Assembly (NCBI GenBank): GCA_052116865.1 | Contig: JBQKKG010000014.1 | Coordinates: 1 to 64,000 of the forward strand | DNA from: CAUPWF01 sp963515125 | GTDB lineage: Bacteria; Bacillota; Clostridia; Lachnospirales; Lachnospiraceae | Reading direction: 5' to 3' | Length of the DNA stretch: 64,000 nucleotides | Shown: in pieces, positions 24,213-31,725 of the stretch | How the letters are laid out: every line of letters starts with the position of its first letter | Position numbering within the stretch: the stretch's first letter is position 1 | The notes under the pieces: generated by a model | Seen by the model: only the letters and a program-made list of their open reading frames with translations | The model's database searches: none | What the model was told of the DNA's origin: nothing | Made by a program: the position numbers and the translations under genes

Positions 24213-26653
24213 TATAGTTTCCAAATTTCTTCTACATATTCTTTAATTGTTCTATCTGAGGAGAATTTTCCACAGGATGCTGTATTTAAAAGTGCTTTTT
24301 TTGCCCAATTGTCTACATCTCTATATGCTGATTCCACTTGTTCTTGTGCTTCTATATAAGCGGGAAAATCTTTTAGTATAAAATATGCATCCGCTTTGTC
24401 ACTACTTTCCGTATTGAGTAATGAGTTATACAAGTCTCGATACATTTGTGTATCTCCACTTGAAAATGTTCCATCTACAAGCTGATTCAGTACCTTCCTA
24501 ATTTTAGTATCCTGATTATAAATATCCATTGGATTATATCCACCACAGTTTTCATATTGAATTACTTCATCTGAACTAAGACCAAATATAAATGCATTTT
24601 CTATACCTACTTCTTCTACAATCTCTACATTTGCTCCATCCATTGTACCTAAAGTCAATGCTCCATTTAGCATAAATTTCATATTCCCTGTCCCAGATGC
24701 TTCCTTAGATGCAGTCGATATTTGCTCGCTTACATCTGCTGCCGCAAATATCAATTCTGCATTTGAGACTCGATAATCCTCAATAAATACTACCTTAATC
24801 TTCTCCTGTATACTACGATCGTGATTAATGACATCCGCTACTGAATTAATTAATTTAATTGTCTGCTTAGCGCGCCTATACCCCGCTGCTGCTTTTGCTC
24901 CAAAGATAAATGTTCTTGGATAATATGCTATCTCTGGATGCTCCTTCATTTGATTATATAGGTAAATAACGTGCAATATATTTAATAATTGACGTTTATA
25001 TTCGTGTAAACGTTTTACCTGAACATCAAAAATAGAATCCGGATTTACCTCAATATTATTATGTTTTAATATATATTCGGCCAATCTTACTTTATTTTTT
25101 CGCTTAATTGCCATAAATTCTTCTCGTGCCTGGCAATCTTCTGCAAATGGTTTTAATTGTTCCATTTTAGATAAATCTGTAATCCAATCTCTTCCAATTT
25201 TAGCACTTACCCAATCTGCAAGTAATGGGTTCCCATGTAATAAAAATCGACGTTGTGTAATTCCATTAGTCTTATTATTAAATTTGGTTGGCATCATCTC
25301 ATAAAAATCCTTTAATTCTTCTTTTTTTAGTATTTCCGTATGTAATTGAGCGACACCATTTACTGAATAACCTGCTACGATTGCCAAATGAGCCATGCGA
25401 ACCTGACCATCATATAAAATAGCCATTTTTTTTACTTTATCCTCATTCCCTGGATATTTTACTCTAATATCCGCGACAAATCTACGATTAATTTCCTCTA
25501 CAATTTGATATACTCTTGGTAATAATCTTGCAAACAAATCAATTGGCCACTTCTCCAGTGCCTCTGCCATGATGGTATGATTCGTATATGCACATACTTT
25601 GGTCGTTACATCCCAAGCCTCATCCCATTCTAATCCTTCTTCATCCATTAATAGACGCATAAGTTCTGCAACTGCCACAGTTGGATGTGTATCATTTAAT
25701 TGAAAGGTAACCTTTTCGTAAAGTTTTTTTATATCAGAGTGATCTTTCTTGTATTTTTCAATCACCGCCTGTAAGGTAGCAGATACAAAAAAGTACTGTT
25801 GTTTTAAACGTAATTCCTTTCCTGCATAATGGTTATCATTCGGATAAAGTACTTCTACAATTGTTTTGGCCAGATTTTCCTGTTCCACAGCTTTATGATA
25901 ATCCCCACGATCAAAAGAATCTAATTGAAAATCTGTAATTGCCTCTGCATCCCATATACGCAATGTATTTACAATGTTATTTCCATATCCTACAATAGGT
26001 AGATCATACGGAATTGCCTTTACTGAGGAAAAATTTTCTTGTATATATCGATCTCTCCCTGTCACCTGATCTCGTTCCACTCTAATTGTTCCACCAAAAC
26101 GTACTTCTTTGGCATACTCACTCCTAAGAACTTCAAATGGATTCCCTTCTTTTAACCAATTATCAGGCGTTTCTACTTGATAACCATCCTGTATTTTTTG
26201 TTTAAACATACCATATCTGTATCGTATGCCAGCGCCATAGGCTGCATATCCAAGCGTTGCCAAAGAATCTAAAAAGCATGCTGCTAGCCTTCCTAGTCCA
26301 CCATTACCAAGTGCGGCATCTGGCTCTTCATCTTCGATTGCATTGAGATCTATTCCCATCTCTTCCAAAGCTTCCTTTGCTTCCTTATAAGCTGTAAGAT
26401 TAATTAAATTATTCCCGAGTGCCCTACCCATTAGGAACTCCATGGACAAATAATATACTGTCTTCGGATCATTTTTCTTATACTGCTCTTGAGTTGCAAT
26501 CCAATTATCAATTATAACCTCTTTCGTCGCATAAGAAACTGCCTGGAAAATCTGTTGGGGGGTGGCCTCATCCATTTGCTTTCTAAAAAGTGTTTTTACA
26601 TTTGTTTCAATTTCTTTTTTAAATATCTCTTTTTCAAACCGTGGATTATACAT
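24212..26653 (-). CDS. glgP: Glycogen/maltodextrin phosphorylase
   Basis: An 813-residue enzyme from ATG 26653 (AAGGAGG upstream); the longer frame to 26698 only reads into the palindrome. It releases glucose-1-phosphate from alpha-1,4-glucans using PLP. Motifs: LSMEFLMGRALGNNL, the substrate segment ALGNGGLGRLAACFLDS (~115-131), VKRLHEYKRQLLN, and the PLP-lysine region KEASGTGNMKFMLNG (~660-674). Length fits the GT35 family. Standing alone between ileS and spoIID, it gives no clear pathway context. A stable palindrome lies 14 bp upstream of its ribosome site. Confidence 0.95.
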   Translation of the reverse strand: MYNPRFEKEIFKKEIETNVKTLFRKQMDEATPQQIFQAVSYATKEVIIDNWIATQEQYKKNDPKTVYYLSMEFLMGRALGNNLINLTAYKEAKEALEEMGIDLNAIEDEEPDAALGNGGLGRLAACFLDSLATLGYAAYGAGIRYRYGMFKQKIQDGYQVETPDNWLKEGNPFEVLRSEYAKEVRFGGTIRVERDQVTGRDRYIQENFSSVKAIPYDLPIVGYGNNIVNTLRIWDAEAITDFQLDSFDRGDYHKAVEQENLAKTIVEVLYPNDNHYAGKELRLKQQYFFVSATLQAVIEKYKKDHSDIKKLYEKVTFQLNDTHPTVAVAELMRLLMDEEGLEWDEAWDVTTKVCAYTNHTIMAEALEKWPIDLFARLLPRVYQIVEEINRRFVADIRVKYPGNEDKVKKMAILYDGQVRMAHLAIVAGYSVNGVAQLHTEILKKEELKDFYEMMPTKFNNKTNGITQRRFLLHGNPLLADWVSAKIGRDWITDLSKMEQLKPFAEDCQAREEFMAIKRKNKVRLAEYILKHNNIEVNPDSIFDVQVKRLHEYKRQLLNILHVIYLYNQMKEHPEIAYYPRTFIFGAKAAAGYRRAKQTIKLINSVADVINHDRSIQEKIKVVFIEDYRVSNAELIFAAADVSEQISTASKEASGTGNMKFMLNGALTLGTMDGANVEIVEEVGIENAFIFGLSSDEVIQYENCGGYNPMDIYNQDTKIRKVLNQLVDGTFSSGDTQMYRDLYNSLLNTESSDKADAYFILKDFPAYIEAQEQVESAYRDVDNWAKKALLNTASCGKFSSDRTIKEYVEEIWKL

Positions 26654-26680
26654 ATAAGTTGCCTCCTTCCTAGAATTATC

Positions 26681-26722
26681 TATTGGGGACGGGGGCAATG
26701 TACACTGCCCCCGTCCCCAATA
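26681..26722. repeat. GC-rich palindrome, copy 6 (type A)
   Basis: Arms TATT/AATA around GGGGACGGGGGCAATGT and its complement, one mismatch in the centre. It ends one base before the ileS stop codon and 14 bp upstream of the glgP ribosome site. Confidence 0.92.
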
Positions 26723-26723
26723 A

Positions 26724-29700
26724 TTATCGTTCTACACCTAATGTTACTTTTTCACCGTTGATATTCCATTCCTTCACATAACCTGTTGGTAATTGTTTTT
26801 CCACTTTATTAGCCAAAACTTCCCCAGCAATCTCCGTTCTAGAATTTGCAAAAATAGTTTCTACTTTTTCACTACCCTCATAAGTTACCTGAATCTTATC
26901 AGTAACCTCAAAGTCAGCTTCTTTTCTCATTGTTTGAATTTTACTAATAATTTCTCTTACAAATCCTTCTTCAATCAACTCCGGTGTAAGATTTGTATCT
27001 AATACAACTGTAATTCCATTGTCGTTCTCAGATACATACCCTTCCATTTGTGCCGTATCAATTAATAAATCTTCTTTAAATAATACCACTTCTTGTTCCT
27101 TAATTTGTAATATTAATTTCCCTGACTCATTTAATTCATCCATAGCAATATTACCATCAAGATTGGATAACGCCTCTTTAATTGCTCCCAATAATTTTCC
27201 ATACTTAGGTCCAACTGTTCTCATCTGAGGTTTGAATGAATATGAGGTAAAGTCTCTAACATCCTCTGTAAATTTCACAGCTTTTACATTCAATTCTTCT
27301 GCTACAATTTCTTTATAAAACTCAGACAATTCTACATCTGATTTTACAAACATCTGGCCAATTGGCTGACGGTTCTTAATATTTGCAGCATTACGACAAG
27401 CACGTCCCATTACAACTAATTTCAGTACTTCATCCATATTTTGTTCCAAGTCTAAATCAATCAACTCATTATTTGCCACTGGGAAATCACATAAGTGTAC
27501 ACTTTTAGGTGCCGTTTCATCAATGGTTCTCACCAGATTTTGATAAATGTCTTCCGTCATAAATGGAATCATCGGTGCTGCTACTTTTGCCACTGTTACA
27601 AGTGCAGTATAAAGGGTCATATAGGCATTGATTTTATCTTGCGGCATATCCTTTACCCAAAATCTTTCACGACTTCGGCGAACATACCAATTACTCATAT
27701 CATCTACAAACTCTTGTAGCGCTCTTGCACTTTCTGGAATTTTATAGTTCTCCAGATTACTGTCTACGGTCTTTATAAGTGTGTTTAATTTAGAAAGTAA
27801 CCATTTATCCATAACTGGCAATTTATCATATTCCAATTCGTATTTTGTTGCATCAAACTTATCAATATTTGCATACAACACAAAGAATGCATACGTATTC
27901 CATAAGGTACCCATGAATTTACGTTGTCCCTCTACTACTGCTTTACCATGAAAACGATTTGGTAACCATGGTGCACTATTAACATAGAAGTACCAACGAA
28001 TGGCATCTGCTCCATACTCATTTAGAGCATCAAAAGGATCCACCGCATTTCCTTTAGACTTACTCATTTTTTGGCCATTCTCATCTTGTACATGTCCAAG
28101 AACAATTACATTCTTATAAGGAGCTTCATTAAAAATAAGTGTAGAAATTGCCAGCAGTGAATAAAACCATCCACGTGTTTGATCTACTGCTTCCGAGATA
28201 AAGTTAGCGGGGAATTGTTGCTCAAATAAATCCCTATTCTCAAATGGATAATGGTGTTGTGCAAATGGCATTGCACCACTATCAAACCAACAATCTATTA
28301 CCTCTGGTACACGATGCATTTCTTTTCCACATTCTGGACATATGATAGTAACATCGTCAATAAATGGTCTGTGTAATTCCACATCTTCTGGACAATTAGA
28401 AGACATTGATTTTAACTCTTCTTTACTTCCAATGGAATGCATATGACCACACTCACATTCCCATATATTTAGAGGCGTTCCCCAATAACGGTTGCGACTA
28501 ATTCCCCAATCCTGAACGTTCTCAAGCCAATCTCCAAATCGGCCTTTTCCAATACTCTCTGGAATCCAATTAATCGTATTATTATTGCGAATCAAGTCTT
28601 CTTTTACCGCAGTCATTTTAATAAACCATGATTCACGCGCATAATAGATAAGTGGGGTATCACATCTCCAGCAATGTGGATAGCTATGCTCGAAATTAGG
28701 AGCTGAAAACAGTAAGTCTCTAGATTCTAATTCCGCCAAGACTAATGGATCTGCCTTTTTGCAAAATGTTCCTGCCCAAGGTGTTTCACTAGTCATTTCT
28801 CCTTTTTCATCTACCAACTGTACAAATGGCAAGTCGTATCTTCGTCCAACTTGAGCATCATCCTCGCCAAATGCTGGTGCAATGTGAACCACACCGGTAC
28901 CGTCAGTAAGTGTTACGTAAGTATCGCATGTTACATAATGTGCTTTCTTATCTCCCGTTACATCTTTGGTAAATGCAAACAGCGGTTCATACTCTTTAAA
29001 CTCTAACTCTGTTCCTTGAAATGTCTCTAATACTTCAACATCCCCTTCTAATACACTCTCTATCAACGCTTCAGCCATGTAGTAAATATAGCCATCATTT
29101 TTCACTTTCACATAGGTTTCATTCGGGTTTACACAAAGTGCAACATTGGAAGGTAACGTCCAAGGCGTCGTTGTCCATGCCAAAATATATGCATCTTCAC
29201 CCTTTACTTTAAATCTAGCAATTGCCGATTTTTCCTTCACATCTTTATAGCCTTGGGCTACCTCGTGACTAGAAAGAGGTGTGCCACAACGTGGACAATA
29301 TGGAACAATCTTATAGCCTTTGTATAACAAATCTTTCTCCCAGATTTGCTTCAATGCCCACCATTCAGACTCAATAAAATTATCATGATATGTTACATAA
29401 GGATCTTCCATATCAGCCCAGAATCCAACTGTAGCAGAGAAATCTTCCCACATTCCTTTGTACTTCCACACACTATCTTTACAATGCTTTATAAATGGTT
29501 CCAAGCCATATTCCTCGATTTGTTCCTTTCCATCAAGCCCTAAAAGCTTTTCCACTTCCAACTCTACCGGAAGACCATGCGTATCCCATCCGGCCTTTCT
29601 CGGTACCATATAGCCCTTCATTGTACGATATCTAGGAATCATATCCTTAATAACACGGGTCAAAACATGGCCAATATGAGGTTTCCCATTTGCAGTGGGC

Positions 29701-29840
29701 GGCCCATCATAGAACGTGTAGATCTCACCCTCTTTACGATTTTCCATACTTTTTTCAAAAATATGATTTTCTTCCCAAAATTTTTCAGTTTTCTTTTCAC
29801 GATCAACAAATTTTAGATCTGTCGAAACTTTTTGATACAT
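26724..29840 (-). CDS. ileS: Isoleucyl-tRNA synthetase, type 2
   Basis: A 1038-residue class I synthetase from ATG 29840 (AAGGAGG upstream). HIGH appears as NGKPHIGHVLTRVIKD (~45-60), KMSKS as GQKMSKSKGN, and the editing domain has AWTTTPWTLPSN. Zinc-type cysteines occur in CPRCGTPL, CWRCDTPL and CPECGK. The length, GWDTHGLPVELEVEK and the C-terminal extension are those of IleRS2, the form often tolerant of mupirocin, rather than the ~920-residue IleRS1. An Ile-specifier T-box precedes it. A palindrome sits between the T-box and the ribosome site. Confidence 0.95.
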   Translation of the reverse strand: MYQKVSTDLKFVDREKKTEKFWEENHIFEKSMENRKEGEIYTFYDGPPTANGKPHIGHVLTRVIKDMIPRYRTMKGYMVPRKAGWDTHGLPVELEVEKLLGLDGKEQIEEYGLEPFIKHCKDSVWKYKGMWEDFSATVGFWADMEDPYVTYHDNFIESEWWALKQIWEKDLLYKGYKIVPYCPRCGTPLSSHEVAQGYKDVKEKSAIARFKVKGEDAYILAWTTTPWTLPSNVALCVNPNETYVKVKNDGYIYYMAEALIESVLEGDVEVLETFQGTELEFKEYEPLFAFTKDVTGDKKAHYVTCDTYVTLTDGTGVVHIAPAFGEDDAQVGRRYDLPFVQLVDEKGEMTSETPWAGTFCKKADPLVLAELESRDLLFSAPNFEHSYPHCWRCDTPLIYYARESWFIKMTAVKEDLIRNNNTINWIPESIGKGRFGDWLENVQDWGISRNRYWGTPLNIWECECGHMHSIGSKEELKSMSSNCPEDVELHRPFIDDVTIICPECGKEMHRVPEVIDCWFDSGAMPFAQHHYPFENRDLFEQQFPANFISEAVDQTRGWFYSLLAISTLIFNEAPYKNVIVLGHVQDENGQKMSKSKGNAVDPFDALNEYGADAIRWYFYVNSAPWLPNRFHGKAVVEGQRKFMGTLWNTYAFFVLYANIDKFDATKYELEYDKLPVMDKWLLSKLNTLIKTVDSNLENYKIPESARALQEFVDDMSNWYVRRSRERFWVKDMPQDKINAYMTLYTALVTVAKVAAPMIPFMTEDIYQNLVRTIDETAPKSVHLCDFPVANNELIDLDLEQNMDEVLKLVVMGRACRNAANIKNRQPIGQMFVKSDVELSEFYKEIVAEELNVKAVKFTEDVRDFTSYSFKPQMRTVGPKYGKLLGAIKEALSNLDGNIAMDELNESGKLILQIKEQEVVLFKEDLLIDTAQMEGYVSENDNGITVVLDTNLTPELIEEGFVREIISKIQTMRKEADFEVTDKIQVTYEGSEKVETIFANSRTEIAGEVLANKVEKQLPTGYVKEWNINGEKVTLGVER

Positions 29841-29853
29841 AATAACTTCCTCC

Positions 29854-29905
29854 TTGTAAATTGGGGACGGGGGCAATGCACATTGCCCCCGTCCCCAATT
29901 TACAA
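29854..29905. repeat. GC-rich palindrome, copy 7 (type A), in the ileS leader
   Basis: 52-bp near-perfect palindrome with arms TTGTAAATT/AATTTACAA, adjacent to the ileS ribosome site. Downstream on the plus strand are two further broken units (GTGTCCCCAATCTGCAATTA and CCTGTCCC), showing that the repeat is built from sub-units. Confidence 0.92.
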
Positions 29906-29968
29906 TAACGGTGTCCCCAATCTGCAATTACCCTGTCCCTATTATTTTTTCATAAAAAAACAAAAAAA

Positions 29969-30243
29969 CCTTCACCCGTAAAAGGATGAAAGTCAATAAT
30001 CAACTCGCATGTATACCACCTATTACTACATACCGTCATATGCATTTCCGTTAACGGTGGAAATCCGTCAGTGCTTAGTTGAAACTCAAAGTCTATGTTC
30101 ATGCCTTCTCTTTCAGCTACTGAAACTCAGAAGTGATATTCAGATATAATATACTAGTACCGGTCTTCCACCATCTCCGGCTCGCTTTTACTTTCTTATA
30201 TATCCTACTGTCTTCGTCATTGTCTTTTTATTTTCATAATACT
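29969..30243 (-). promoter_or_regulatory. T-box leader (isoleucine) with terminator
   Basis: On the minus strand, stem I shows the T-box pattern GCGAGCCGGAGATGGTGGAAG and CCGGTA. The specifier segment reads GAATATCACTTCTGAG, giving ATC for isoleucine. The T-box itself is AATAGGTGGTATACATGCGAG (30001-30024). The terminator is CTTTCATCC-TTTTAC-GGGTGAAGG followed by seven T (29960-29991). Uncharged tRNA-Ile should stabilise the antiterminator and switch ileS on. Confidence 0.93.
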
Positions 30244-30248
30244 CGTCC

Positions 30249-30277
30249 ATTATAATAAGAAACCCTTGACTCGTCAA
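30249..30277 (-). promoter_or_regulatory. Promoter of the ileS T-box transcript
   Basis: On the minus strand TTGACG, a 17-bp spacer and TATAAT. The -35 lies inside the terminator stem of the upstream carboxypeptidase gene. Confidence 0.7.
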
Positions 30278-30285
30278 GGGTTTCT
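30258..30285 (-). terminator. Terminator of the D-Ala-D-Ala carboxypeptidase gene
   Basis: AGAAACCCTTGAC and GTCAAGGGTTTCT form a 13-bp perfect stem with TTATT after it on the minus strand, 28 bp past the stop codon. Confidence 0.85.
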
Positions 30286-30312
30286 AAACTTTGTTTACAC
30301 TTAATTCATAAC

Positions 30313-31698
30313 TTAATATTCTTTTCGATTCCTTTGTTGTCTGTGCCTGCGTTGCCTTTCCCTTCTTCTTTTTCGTTTTTTAGCCAGAAGAATCTGCCAA
30401 TAAATATATCCTCCTGCTGCAAATACCACCACAATAGCAGCTATAATCAATTTTAATGGCAAAGTGCTCTTTTTCTTTGTCTCTTTCTCCGATGTTTTAC
30501 TTTCTGCTTTTTTCACATCTTTCGTTGAATACATACTTTCTATATACGCTTTACTCAAAACAACTTTAGCACTCCCTAATGGCTGCTCTTTATAGGTATA
30601 GGTAACCATTCCCTCTCTATCCTTTTTACTTCCAGTCAACTCTATATTACATTTTAAATCTGTAAATTTCAAATTATTTGGAATCACAACATATGCATCT
30701 TCATCTTCAAATTTCTCAATATCCTTTTTCTTTTCACTCTCAACAATTGATTCTTTATGAAAGTTACCAAATGCATAATCCATCATATTCCTTGTATCTG
30801 GGTATACATTTTTCCCATGAGTCCGCATATTTACAGCAACTAATTGCATGTTTCCATCATCTGCAAAAGTTACCAAAGTTGTTAACGCCTGATCTGTGAA
30901 TCCTGTTTTTCCACCTACACAGTATGGATAATAATTAGTATTTGCTTCATAAAGCATTTTATGATTTTGCTGGAAAATGCGTGGCTCACCGCAAAGATTA
31001 GTCGGAGCAATGGTATGTTGTAAGGTATTCGTAATCGTTCTAAATTCCTCATGTTTAAATACCTCCGAAGCTATCAATGCCATGTCTCTCGCACAAGTAT
31101 AATGATTATCATCATGCAACCCATGAGGATTAACAAAATTTGAATTATTACACCCTAATTCTTTGGCACGTTCATTCATTTTTGCAATAAAAGCATCATA
31201 GCCACCTTCTACTGTACTTTCTGCAACTGCATGAGATACTTCATTTGCAGATGCTAAAAGTACTCCATATAACGCATCTTCAAGAGAAATCTGCTCTCCG
31301 GGCATCATGCCAATATGTGCATCTCCATATTCCAAGAAATCTATGGATTCCTGTGAAAATGTAACTGTATCCGTCAACTTTGCATTTTCCAATGCAATAA
31401 GTGCTGTTAGTACCTTTGTAATACTTGCCGGATAGAAATGACAATCTACATTCTTTCCATATAGAATTGCTCCAGATTTCATATCCATTACAATACCGCC
31501 TTCACCATAAATAGCCGGTCCTTGTGGCCAGTTTTCTAATCCGTTGGTCTCTATAGGCATAGCATAGGCAGCTGCCGTCGCTTCCTCTTCCGTCTGTGCG
31601 GTTGTTGCTACATCAGTTGCTGACACATCTAGTCCTATGCTCGATAATGCCATGGTCCCAATTAGTATTCCTGCTATCAATTTACTTCTAAACCTCAT
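30313..31698 (-). CDS. D-alanyl-D-alanine carboxypeptidase (DacF-like, S11)
   Basis: A 461-residue secreted, membrane-anchored penicillin-binding protein. Signal peptide ~1-27; S11 domain with the active site SITK in FYPASITKVLTAL (~90), SAN in LLASANEVSHAV, and KTG in VGGKTGFTDQALT. A C-terminal membrane helix (LPLKLIIAAIVVVFAAGGYIYW) and a very basic tail (KKRKRRRERQ) follow. It removes the terminal D-alanine from peptidoglycan pentapeptides. Whether it is vegetative (DacA) or spore-specific (DacF/DacB) cannot be told. AGGTGG precedes the ATG. Confidence 0.92.
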   Translation of the reverse strand: MRFRSKLIAGILIGTMALSSIGLDVSATDVATTAQTEEEATAAAYAMPIETNGLENWPQGPAIYGEGGIVMDMKSGAILYGKNVDCHFYPASITKVLTALIALENAKLTDTVTFSQESIDFLEYGDAHIGMMPGEQISLEDALYGVLLASANEVSHAVAESTVEGGYDAFIAKMNERAKELGCNNSNFVNPHGLHDDNHYTCARDMALIASEVFKHEEFRTITNTLQHTIAPTNLCGEPRIFQQNHKMLYEANTNYYPYCVGGKTGFTDQALTTLVTFADDGNMQLVAVNMRTHGKNVYPDTRNMMDYAFGNFHKESIVESEKKKDIEKFEDEDAYVVIPNNLKFTDLKCNIELTGSKKDREGMVTYTYKEQPLGSAKVVLSKAYIESMYSTKDVKKAESKTSEKETKKKSTLPLKLIIAAIVVVFAAGGYIYWQILLAKKRKRRRERQRRHRQQRNRKEY

Positions 31699-31725
31699 GA
31701 ATCTACCACCTATTATATATTATTT

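Noticed and set aside
26653..26698. Longer N-terminus for glycogen phosphorylase
   Set aside because: The extra residues come from the palindrome; the ATG at 26653 has a strong ribosome site and matches the family start.
29840..29927. Longer N-terminus for IleRS
   Set aside because: It reads through the palindrome; AAGGAGG sits before the ATG at 29840.
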